DNA of 9,970 nucleotides from Conexivisphaera sp046536535 (GTDB lineage: Archaea > Thermoproteota > Nitrososphaeria > Conexivisphaerales > Conexivisphaeraceae), in contig JAWDMO010000045.1 of assembly GCA_046536535.1 (NCBI GenBank), positions 1 through 9,970 of the forward strand, written 5' to 3'. The notes under the pieces were generated by a model. That model saw only the letters and a list, made by a program, of their open reading frames with translations, was not told the origin of the DNA and did no database searches. A program made the translations under genes and the position numbers. This document shows, in pieces, positions 1 through 6,329 of this stretch (position 1 is its first letter; every line of letters starts with the position of its first letter).

Positions 1-216
1 GCCCGAGGCTTTTAGCGAAATGATAGGGATTTTGTGCCGTGTTGCGCGGTCCGAGCTCGTTGTCCGCCGATTTTGATCCAGCGCACTTGCGCCGGGCCTG
101 CGTTACCCGGGCCATGCCCGGCGATAGGGACCGGCGCAGCCACGACGAGGCGCTCGTGAGGAGGGGAGCCGGGGGAGGCGAACGACGAGAAGGTCGGGGG
201 TCCTGGGAGGCGGGCC
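1..216. other. GC-rich stretch with no supportable gene
   Basis: I see no convincing gene here. One frame (2-76, +) is open from the window edge to a TGA and reads PEAFSEMIGILCRVARSELV..., so it could be the last 24 residues of a gene entering from the left, but I cannot identify it. From 88 to 138 the DNA can form competing GC-rich stems (90-97 with 116-123, or 88-95 with 131-138). There is no tRNA-like T-loop, no C/D box pair and no SRP or RNase P signature that I recognise. It sits directly before a decayed transposase and may be eroded mobile-element DNA. Confidence 0.35.
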
Positions 217-477
217 GTCATTGATTAGCGGAAATTCAAGCCGAGGGCGTGTTCCGGGATCCATTGGTTCGGGTAGGGTACAGGTGGAGGGTCGACTCGG
301 CGATGAATTGGATATTCGGGGAGTACGTAGCGGCGAGGAAGTTCGCAGACATGGCGAAGGAGATTGCCATGGACATTCACATATAACACGTTCATCACGT
401 CATCTCGAGGCCTCCCGCGGGAGGCCGGCCAGAGGAGGGACCGCTCGCCGGGGGATCGTGCAACAAAGCATCCTTAA
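217..477 (+). pseudogene. Decayed IS4/IS5-type DDE transposase, C-terminal remnant
   Basis: Three frames together read like the end of an archaeal DDE transposase. From 217 one frame gives VID, a stop, then RKFKPRAC, resembling the conserved I-K-x-R-K region. From about 255 a second frame gives RDPLVRVGYRWRVDSAM and then FGEYVAARKFADMAKEI, resembling the Y-x-x-R ... E block and the F-G-E ... K-E-I tail. It stops at TAA (384-386). A one-base shift at that point continues as YNTFITSS and stays open to TAA at 475-477. Intact relatives end in a similar ...YN-hydrophobic tail. The position of the catalytic Glu appears to hold Asp, and the spacing to FGE is about three residues short. The frameshifts, internal stop and missing N-terminus make this a dead element. 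The exact IS family is inferred from memory of motifs, not searched. Confidence 0.55.
409..426. repeat. Perfect 18-base GC-rich palindrome
   Basis: Bases 409-426 read GGCCTCCCGCGGGAGGCC, which equals its own reverse complement. It lies in the frameshifted tail of the decayed transposase and about 140 bases before the first transporter gene. It could be a hairpin left over from the mobile element, a protein-binding palindrome or part of a terminator. No T-tract follows immediately, so a standard archaeal terminator is not supported. Confidence 0.6.
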
Positions 478-528
478 TAATAAAATATATTGAATAAATT
501 ATGCTGTAGTCTATGGGATCCGGCATGT

Positions 529-547
529 TTTTATGATAGAATAAATA
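529..547 (+). promoter_or_regulatory. Putative TATA region of the first MFS gene
   Basis: The stretch from about 471 to 548 is sharply AT-rich against a GC-rich background. Two TATA-like boxes stand out: TTTTATGATA (529-538) and AATAAATA (540-547). The second is centred about 26 bases before the ATG at 570, and the first about 25 bases before the GTG at 558. Either would give a leaderless transcript. No ribosome-binding motif is seen before either start. Confidence 0.5.
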
Positions 548-569
548 GGGTTCCGCGGTGCCGCAGTCT

Positions 570-1925
570 ATGGGATTCGACGAGGCGGCTGTGAGGGAGA
601 TAATAGCGCGCGTCAATCGCATTCCGGTCTGGCCGCTCTCGGGCTTAGCGCTCGTCGTGATAGGCATGGGCTACTTCTTCACGTTCTACGATATATCGGA
701 CATCGGGTTCGCGATGCCGGCCATAGATGCTCAGTTCCACCTAGGATCATCGCTGAGCCTCTTCATAGCGCTTTCAGTCGGCCTGATAGGTTACGGGGTG
801 GGATCCTACGTAATCGGCACCCTCGCGGACCTCCATGGCCGTTACAGGGCCATGATCCTGACGATGGCGCTGACCGCCATAGGATCCTTCGGCGACGCGC
901 TGTCGGTCAACGTGCCAATGCTCGCGGTCTTTCGCTTCATAACCGGGCTGGGGCTCGGCGCGGACCTCAACCTCGTCAGCAGCTATCTGGCGGAGTTCGC
1001 GCCCCCATCCCAGAGGGGGAGGCTGTCCGTGCTCACTTTCCTGGTCGGAATACTCGGACAGGCAATAACGCCTTTCGTCGCGCTCTACCTAGTTCCGACG
1101 TTTTACTATGGCTGGCGCTATCTGTTCGTGATAGGCGGCGTGATAGCGATAATTGCGCTTGTGTTGAGGTTCGAGTTGCCCGAGTCACCTAGGTGGCTGG
1201 CGGCGAGGGCCCACAGGATCGGGCAGGCTAGGCGCGTCCTGGAGATGCTGGAGGCGAACGCCATCAGGAAGGTCGGCAAGCTGCCTGAACCGCGGCCGGA
1301 TCTCGTGGTCATGGAGGAACCTCGGTTTCCTACGCTGTATCTGTTCAGGAAGCCATACGTCTATAGGCTATTGATGCTCATAGCTATGTGGTTCCTGTGG
1401 TACATAGGCAACTACGGGTTCCTGGGCGATTCAGCTACACTCCTGACGATCGCCGGGTTTCCCATAGCGTCCTCAATCCTTTATCTAGCGATAGGCGCGG
1501 TCGGATATCCGATCGGCGCCATCATAATGTTGCTTTTGACCGACAGATTCGAGAGGAAATATCTGATATTCGCCAACACGGTTGTGTGGTTCACAGGACT
1601 CACACTTTTCGCCCTGAGGCTCGCTTCCACGGTGATGCTGGGATCATTCTTAGCTTCGACTGCGCTCGGCATGTACCTGCAGGTCGCCTACACCTACACG
1701 GCGGAGAACTTCCCGACCAGGGCCAGGAGCTCCGGATTCGCGCTCACCGATGGAATAGGGCATGTGGGCGGCGCGCTCGGGGCGATATTCCTGCCCGTGC
1801 TGGTACTCTCCCACTCATTCTTCACGGGCTTCGAGTTCATAGCGATCACCGGCCTCCTCGCGGGCACGCTGGCCCTGCTGGGCCCGAGATCCACGAGGCG
1901 CACGTTGGAGTCTGTGTCCGCTTGA
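570..1925 (+). CDS. MFS transporter, sugar-porter / metabolite:H+ symporter type
   Basis: This is an integral membrane secondary transporter of about 451 residues with roughly 12 hydrophobic segments. Family hallmarks, numbered from an alternative GTG start at 558, are the loop 2-3 motif GTLADLHGR (87-95), a central GLGLGAD...PSQRGR block after helix 4, the PESPRWL motif (208-214) typical of sugar porters and their organic-acid relatives, and ENFPTRARSSG (383-393) after helix 10. The N-terminal FFTFYDISDIG is like the helix-1 region of symporters whose Asp takes part in proton coupling. The substrate cannot be read from sequence; sugars or aromatic and other organic acids are both possible. 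I prefer the ATG at 570 because a TATA-like box lies 26 bases upstream, but GTG 558 would add four residues and also has a possible box. The gene stands alone, with a 102-base gap before the next gene. Confidence 0.9.
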   Translation: MGFDEAAVREIIARVNRIPVWPLSGLALVVIGMGYFFTFYDISDIGFAMPAIDAQFHLGSSLSLFIALSVGLIGYGVGSYVIGTLADLHGRYRAMILTMALTAIGSFGDALSVNVPMLAVFRFITGLGLGADLNLVSSYLAEFAPPSQRGRLSVLTFLVGILGQAITPFVALYLVPTFYYGWRYLFVIGGVIAIIALVLRFELPESPRWLAARAHRIGQARRVLEMLEANAIRKVGKLPEPRPDLVVMEEPRFPTLYLFRKPYVYRLLMLIAMWFLWYIGNYGFLGDSATLLTIAGFPIASSILYLAIGAVGYPIGAIIMLLLTDRFERKYLIFANTVVWFTGLTLFALRLASTVMLGSFLASTALGMYLQVAYTYTAENFPTRARSSGFALTDGIGHVGGALGAIFLPVLVLSHSFFTGFEFIAITGLLAGTLALLGPRSTRRTLESVSA

Positions 1926-1993
1926 CGCTCTCGGCGCGGTTCCGCGATGGCGGCGACAGGTCTCGTCCCCTCGAGGCGAGAGTGTCGGCGAAC

Positions 1994-2003
1994 ATTAATA
2001 ATC
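1994..2003 (+). promoter_or_regulatory. Putative TATA box of the membrane winged-helix gene
   Basis: ATTAATAATC in a GC-rich gap is centred about 30 bases before the TTG at 2028. That spacing fits a leaderless or very short-leader transcript and supports the TTG start, which is the one that yields a complete signal sequence. Confidence 0.45.
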
Positions 2004-2027
2004 ATAGAGGGTTCAGGTGAGTGAGCG

Positions 2028-2837
2028 TTGGGTCAGCTGCTCCTCGCGGTACTGCTGATGGCCGCTATCGCGCAGTCGCCGGTGGCTTCCATAGCGATAT
2101 ACCCGAGCGGCTACGCCCACGTCGCAATATGTGAGCCGGTGACCGCGTCCTATCAGGTTAACATCTCCCTGATAGGCCGGCCGGAGGGGCTGACCACGAG
2201 CTACTCGAACGGATCCCCCGTGCCTTACACGGTGTCAAACGGCAGCGTCCTCCTAACGCCCGATGCAAACGGAACGGTCTGCGTCAATTACTATACGTTC
2301 AGCATAATCGTGAAGAACCCGATCGCATGGTCGGCGAACTTCACCACGCCGTACGCCGCCGAGCTCATCCTACCGTACAACTCATCCCTGGTATACATGA
2401 ACTCGGCCCCGGCTGGTGCCTCCGTCGTGAACGATACGCTGATCTTGGATCTGACTCCGGGGCACTGGGACGTATCGTACGTGATGCCTCCGCCGTCGAC
2501 CGCGCCCCCTCCGATCGGCGTTCCGGGGCGCCCGTCGTCGGCCTATACATACTGGGATATCGTTGCCGTGGCTGCAATTGCAGCGGTCGCAGTGGCGGTC
2601 GTCGCCGCCATCCGGATGGGCAGGGGGATGCGGCGCGGGCCATCGACGGCGAGGGATCCCGACGACCGTATAATCGAGTTTCTGAGGAGGAGCGGCGGGT
2701 CCGCGACGGAGGCCGAGATCAGGCGCGCGCTGGTGATACCCAAGACCACCTGCTGGAGGGCAATTAAGCGCCTCGAGAGGGAGGGTAAGGTCAGGATAGA
2801 GAAGCGCGACAAGGAGAACGTGGTTCATCTCGGGTGA
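2028..2837 (+). CDS. Membrane-anchored winged-helix protein with secreted N-terminal domain
   Basis: This 269-residue protein has four parts. Residues 1-20 (MGQLLLAVLLMAAIAQSPVA) look like a signal peptide. Residues about 21-153 form a beta-rich-looking extracytoplasmic domain with two Cys (35 and 85) that could form a disulfide, and several N-x-S/T sequons (N45, N61, N71, N81, N104, N118, N135), as expected for a glycosylated archaeal surface domain. A Pro-rich stalk (154-169) leads to one transmembrane helix (about 175-196), followed by basic residues (RMGRGMRRG, positive-inside). Residues about 207-269 form a winged helix: DDRIIEFLRRSGG, ATEAEIRRAL, then the recognition-helix-like KTTCWRAIKRLEREG and a wing with KVRIEKRDKENVVHL. 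Known archaeal proteins share this plan of outside domain, one helix and inside HTH, and are presumed one-component membrane regulators. The ligand is unknown. TTG is chosen because later ATG 2058 would cut the signal peptide. Its 3' end overlaps the convergent MFS gene by 47 bases. Confidence 0.8.
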   Translation: MGQLLLAVLLMAAIAQSPVASIAIYPSGYAHVAICEPVTASYQVNISLIGRPEGLTTSYSNGSPVPYTVSNGSVLLTPDANGTVCVNYYTFSIIVKNPIAWSANFTTPYAAELILPYNSSLVYMNSAPAGASVVNDTLILDLTPGHWDVSYVMPPPSTAPPPIGVPGRPSSAYTYWDIVAVAAIAAVAVAVVAAIRMGRGMRRGPSTARDPDDRIIEFLRRSGGSATEAEIRRALVIPKTTCWRAIKRLEREGKVRIEKRDKENVVHLG

Positions 2838-3936
2838 CGTGCCCCATCGCCAGGAGCAGGAGTCCCGCCGCGGCGAGCGCCGATGCCGCTAGGAACATGC
2901 TGGCCACATTCAGGCCGCGCGAGAGCACGACGGCGAAGACCGCGCCCCCGATGATCCCCCCGATGGCCTTGCCGGTGTAGAGCGTCGCGGTGTTCGCCGT
3001 GGAGTACGCCTCCCCGTAGATCTCCCCGATCGCGCTGAAGTAAAGCGGCACTAGCGCGCCGCCGAAGATGCCGACGAGCAGCGATCCCTCCAGCACGAGC
3101 CCCGCCGGCAGCATCAGGGAGCCGATCGCCATGGCTACCGTGCTCATGAACAGCAGCCTCAGGGAGCCGATCCTGTCGCTCACCGCGCCCAGCAGCGGCC
3201 TCCCCGCGCCGCTTGCCAGCGGGAATGCGCTTATCGCGATCGTGAGCTCCAATCCACCTACGCCGAGCTCCCTGGCCATGGCCGCCAGCGAGCTCGAGAA
3301 CGCGAGCAGTGGAACCGCCGCCAGGACGTATGATAAATAGATGATCCACCAGGAGCGGTTCCTCACGACTTCGGTCGTCTTCATACCTCTCAATCCCTTC
3401 GGATATGATATTGTTGATGCAAGGGCTGGGAGGGCTATTATCTCAACGAGCCCGATGATCATAGAGGATTCCCTGAACGTATCCACGGAAATTATGAACG
3501 GGTTAGCGAGCGCGCCCCCCACGCCGAATCCGAGGCTCACGAGCCCAACGGCCATCCCCCTTCTATCGGGGAACCATTTCAACGCTATGTTGGACGCTAT
3601 CCCGTACAAGATCCCCTCGCCGGCGCTCCCCAGGGCCCAGAAGGCATAGAACTCGGCGACGCCTCCTGAAATGGACGTGCCGAGGAATCCGGCCGCCGAC
3701 ATGAGGGCTGCCGCGATCGAAATTCCCCTGGGTCCCCTGTAATCGGCCACAGTTCCGCCCAAGAGCTGGAACGCGGTCGACGTCACCACGAATATCGTGA
3801 ACGCCACCTGCACCTCCTGAAATCCGACCGACAGGCCCCTGGAGATCAGGGGCCCCAGCGCATTCCATGAGTACTGATACACCGAGTTGAACGCCATCAC
3901 CAGGAAGCCCACGACGAGGAAGACCTCCCTCCTCAA
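2791..3936 (-). CDS. MFS transporter, oxalate/formate antiporter-like (OFA/MCT type)
   Basis: This is an integral membrane transporter of 381 residues with about 12 hydrophobic segments. The loop 2-3 motif is GGTVADYRGPRG (60-71). The block YGIASNIALKWFPDRRGMAV (111-130) followed by GLVSLGFGVGGALANP closely matches the conserved region after helix 4 in the oxalate:formate antiporter and monocarboxylate transporter group. GRPLLGAVSDRIGS (245-258) is the repeat of motif A in the second half. A monocarboxylate or dicarboxylate substrate is likely, but the specific one is not readable. The TTG at 3936 is favoured: a TATA-like AT-rich block lies about 29 bases upstream on this strand, and it gives a complete first helix. 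The first ATG would start inside that helix. It is divergent from the epimerase gene and convergent with the winged-helix gene, which makes it a candidate target of that regulator. Confidence 0.88.
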   Translation of the reverse strand: MRREVFLVVGFLVMAFNSVYQYSWNALGPLISRGLSVGFQEVQVAFTIFVVTSTAFQLLGGTVADYRGPRGISIAAALMSAAGFLGTSISGGVAEFYAFWALGSAGEGILYGIASNIALKWFPDRRGMAVGLVSLGFGVGGALANPFIISVDTFRESSMIIGLVEIIALPALASTISYPKGLRGMKTTEVVRNRSWWIIYLSYVLAAVPLLAFSSSLAAMARELGVGGLELTIAISAFPLASGAGRPLLGAVSDRIGSLRLLFMSTVAMAIGSLMLPAGLVLEGSLLVGIFGGALVPLYFSAIGEIYGEAYSTANTATLYTGKAIGGIIGGAVFAVVLSRGLNVASMFLAASALAAAGLLLLAMGHVTRDEPRSPCRASLS

Positions 3937-3956
3937 CCCGCCGTCGCGACCGTTCC

Positions 3957-3973
3957 CAAGATTTATTTATTAC
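3957..3973. promoter_or_regulatory. Shared bidirectional AT-rich promoter core
   Basis: The 56-base gap between two divergent starts contains one clear AT-rich block, AAGATTTATTTATTAC. Read on the + strand it is centred about 27 bases before the ATG at 3993. Read on the - strand (GTAATAAATAAATCTT) it is centred about 29 bases before the TTG at 3936. Both spacings fit an archaeal TATA box with a leaderless transcript, so the same block may serve both genes. No ribosome-binding motif is visible before either start. Confidence 0.5.
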
Positions 3974-3992
3974 AGCATAGCATATACCGTTC

Positions 3993-4901
3993 ATGGTGCA
4001 CGTCGTGGCCGGCGGATCCGGATATCTGGGGGGGCATCTGGTCGAGAGGCTGCTGTCCAGGGGGGAGGAGGTCGTCGTCATCGACAGGTATCCGCCGCGC
4101 TCGGGCGCGAGGTATGTGGAGCACGATCTGAAGGAACCTCTGAGTCTGGACATCGAGGGTCCCAGGATCTATCACTTCGCCGCGAACCCGGATGTGAAGG
4201 CCACGATGGAGAGCGTGAGATCCAGATGCGAGGAGGAGCTGAAGGCTACGCTGAACCTGGCGGAGCTCGCTAGGATGACCGATGCGACCCTCTTGGTCTA
4301 CATATCATCGCCCGCGGTCTACGGGGACGCGCAGACGCCCACGCCGGAGACGGCTCCGCTGAGGCCTATATCCTATCACGGCCTCTACAAGTCGCTCTCG
4401 GAGGGAATAATTGATTTCTACGGCAGGAATTACGGGATCAGGAGCCTCATAGTCAGGATGACCAATGTGGCCGGCGGCAGGATGTCGCACGGCGTGATAG
4501 CGGACTTCTTCCGGAGGCTGCGCTCCAACCCGGAGGAGCTGGAGGTCTATGGGGACGGTGGACAGGGCAGGAGCTACCTTTACATAGATGATGCGCTGGG
4601 CGCGCTGGAACTGCTGGAGGAGGCGGGCGCCGAGGGCATCTACAACGCCGGGAACGACGACTGGGTGAGCGTCAGCGAGATAGCCGAGGCGGTATCATCT
4701 TCGATGGGCCTGAGGCCCAGGATCCGGTACAACCGGTGCGTAATAGACGCCAAGGAGGCCCTGGGCGGCGGGGGATGGCCGGGGGACATCAGGATAGTCT
4801 TCCCGGACTCCACAAAACTCAAGTCGCTGGGCTGGAGGCCCAGCATGAGGTCCAAGGAGGTCGTCGGCAGGGCTGTTGAGGACCTCCTCAGGGGCCGGTG
4901 A
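3993..4901 (+). CDS. NAD-dependent epimerase/dehydratase-like protein (extended SDR)
   Basis: This is a 302-residue cytosolic protein of the sugar-nucleotide epimerase family. The Rossmann dinucleotide motif is G7-G-S-G10-Y-L-G13, with VVVIDRY (strand-end Asp, NAD preference) about 20 residues later. YHFAANPDV replaces the usual HxAA block, ISSPAVYG holds the active-site Ser region (Ser105/106), and a typical substrate-domain segment YGDGGQGRSYLYIDDAL follows. The expected catalytic Y-x-x-x-K is unusual. The segment PISYHGLYKSLSEG aligns Lys133 with the family Lys, which puts His129 where Tyr should be, with Tyr128 and Tyr132 beside it. It may act on a UDP-sugar, or have other or weaker chemistry. 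ATG 3993 is supported by a TATA-like block 27 bases upstream. It is the first gene of a tight run with the UbiD-family gene 3 bases downstream. Confidence 0.85.
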   Translation: MVHVVAGGSGYLGGHLVERLLSRGEEVVVIDRYPPRSGARYVEHDLKEPLSLDIEGPRIYHFAANPDVKATMESVRSRCEEELKATLNLAELARMTDATLLVYISSPAVYGDAQTPTPETAPLRPISYHGLYKSLSEGIIDFYGRNYGIRSLIVRMTNVAGGRMSHGVIADFFRRLRSNPEELEVYGDGGQGRSYLYIDDALGALELLEEAGAEGIYNAGNDDWVSVSEIAEAVSSSMGLRPRIRYNRCVIDAKEALGGGGWPGDIRIVFPDSTKLKSLGWRPSMRSKEVVGRAVEDLLRGR

Positions 4902-4903
4902 TC
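4897..4903 (+). promoter_or_regulatory. Ribosome-binding core overlapping the epimerase stop codon
   Basis: GGTGATC matches seven bases of the archaeal anti-Shine-Dalgarno complement (GGAGGTGATC). It includes the TGA stop of the epimerase gene (4899-4901) and ends one base before the ATG at 4905. This fixes the UbiD start and suggests translational coupling in an operon, in contrast to the leaderless first gene. Confidence 0.55.
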
Positions 4904-4904
4904 C

Positions 4905-6329
4905 ATGCCACCCAAGGGCCTCAGGGAGTTCATCGGGGAGCTGGAGTCGGGCGGCCACTTGGTCAGGCTCGACGAGCGCGTGAGCCTTGACATGGAGCTC
5001 GCGGCGGTCCTCCGCAGGGTCACATATGCGGGCGGCCCCGCGGTCCTCTTCACATCTATAAAGGAGGGTGTCCTACCGGCCGTCGGAAACCTGTTCGGCT
5101 CCTGGGAGAGGGTGGCGCTAGCGCTGGGCGCGGATGACCCGTACTCCAGGCTATCGCCGGTCCTCGGCGGGCTGACGGCGAGGCCCCCTTCCGGTGTCCT
5201 CGACGCGGTGAAGTCCATCGGCGAACTCTCTCGGATATCGAGGATTGCGCCGAAGGTGGTCCGCTCGGGCCCCGTGAGGGATATCGCCTGGGAAGAAATT
5301 GACCTGTCCAGGTTGCCCGCGATAAGGCAGTGGCCGGGCGAGCCGGGCCGCTTCCTCACGATGGGCGTGACGTTCGTCAGGGGTGACGATGGATCGCTGA
5401 ATTTCGGGTACTACAGGATACAGGTTATCGGCGGGGACCGGTTGATAATGCACTGGATGCCCTGGCGTAGGGGCGCGGCATACGGCGAGGTGAAGCGCCA
5501 GGTGGCGATATCGTTCGGGCCGGATCCCGTAACGATGCTGATGGCGGGAACCCCGGTGCCGCATCCGCTGGATAAGGTGCTGGTCACCGGGATCGTGAGG
5601 GGTGAGGGCATCGAGCTGGTGAAGGGCGAATCCGTGGACGTCGAGTACCCGGCGCACTCGGAGCTCGTCGTCGAGGGCGAACTGACCGGGGAGATGGCGA
5701 TGGAGGGACCGTTCGGCGACCACGCTGGAGTGTACTCGATAGCCAAGCCGTACCCCGTGGTCAGGGTGAAGGCGGTGTTCTCCAGGCGCGATCCGGTGAT
5801 ACCGGTCACCGTCACGGGGAGGCCGGTGCTGGAGGATGGGAACATCATGCGTTTCGGCGAGCGCGTCGCGCTGGCACTGGTACAGCAATTGCTTCCGGAG
5901 GTCGTGGACCTGCACATGCCGCCCGAGGGCTTGGGCTACCTGACGCTCGTTTCGGTTAGGAAGAGGTATCCGGGCCACGCGAAGAGGGTGGCCGCGGCCC
6001 TATGGGCGCTCTCGCCGCTCTACCATAAATTCGTAGTAGTGGTGGACTCCGATGTCGACCTCAGGAATACGGTATCGGTCGCGTACGCGGTCTCGGCAAA
6101 CGTGGATCCGGGCCGTGACCTGCAGGTGATGGACGGCTATCCCACGGAGGAGCTGGACCCGTCGACGCCCACGCCGGGGTTCGGGAGCAAGGTGTGCGTC
6201 GACGCTACGAGGAAGTTGCCTGATGAGTACGCCGGCAGGGAGTACCCCGGGGACCTCGTCGCGCCGCCCGACGTCGAGGAGATCGCCAGGCGCATATCGG
6301 AATCCATCCTGGGGGGCAGGCGCGCGTGA
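4905..6329 (+). CDS. UbiD-family prenylated-FMN-dependent decarboxylase
   Basis: This 474-residue cytosolic enzyme falls in the usual UbiD length range. It should catalyse reversible decarboxylation of an unsaturated or aromatic acid with prenylated FMN made by a UbiX partner, which is not in this window. Visible motifs are NFGYYRIQ (Asn166, Arg171), MHW (His183) followed by WRRGAAY (Arg188/189), and SELVVEGE (Glu253), all resembling the cofactor, Mg2+ and K+ binding positions. EGPFGDHAG (Glu267, Asp272) supplies the catalytic acid pair of the family. All the key residues I can place are present, so an active enzyme is expected. Possible roles include a quinone-precursor decarboxylase, suggested by the MenA-like gene nearby; anhydromevalonate phosphate decarboxylase of the archaeal mevalonate pathway, which is a UbiD homologue; or aromatic-acid metabolism. 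The sequence alone does not choose. It sits in an operon, 3 bases after the epimerase gene, and overlaps the next gene by 4 bases. Confidence 0.92.
   Translation: MPPKGLREFIGELESGGHLVRLDERVSLDMELAAVLRRVTYAGGPAVLFTSIKEGVLPAVGNLFGSWERVALALGADDPYSRLSPVLGGLTARPPSGVLDAVKSIGELSRISRIAPKVVRSGPVRDIAWEEIDLSRLPAIRQWPGEPGRFLTMGVTFVRGDDGSLNFGYYRIQVIGGDRLIMHWMPWRRGAAYGEVKRQVAISFGPDPVTMLMAGTPVPHPLDKVLVTGIVRGEGIELVKGESVDVEYPAHSELVVEGELTGEMAMEGPFGDHAGVYSIAKPYPVVRVKAVFSRRDPVIPVTVTGRPVLEDGNIMRFGERVALALVQQLLPEVVDLHMPPEGLGYLTLVSVRKRYPGHAKRVAAALWALSPLYHKFVVVVDSDVDLRNTVSVAYAVSANVDPGRDLQVMDGYPTEELDPSTPTPGFGSKVCVDATRKLPDEYAGREYPGDLVAPPDVEEIARRISESILGGRRA

Noticed and set aside
88..138. Possible tRNA or SRP/RNase P RNA from the GC-rich stems
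   Set aside because: No T-loop sequence, anticodon arm or conserved core motifs of these RNAs can be found on either strand.
39..224. Open frame of 61 codons on the + strand at the left end
   Set aside because: It is Arg/Gly-rich, low in hydrophobic residues and like a chance frame in GC-rich DNA; no motif is visible.
221..493. Open frame of 90 codons on the + strand
   Set aside because: It overlaps the transposase remnant in another frame and has no protein-like pattern; the frames at 217 and 255-386 carry the recognisable motifs.
1388..2020. Long + strand frame inside and after the first MFS gene
   Set aside because: It is rich in Arg and His with no helices or motifs and is explained as an out-of-frame reading of the transporter gene.
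5151..5978. 275-codon open frame on the - strand within the UbiD gene
   Set aside because: It is a reverse-strand shadow of a gene with clear catalytic motifs and is dominated by His, Arg and Pro.
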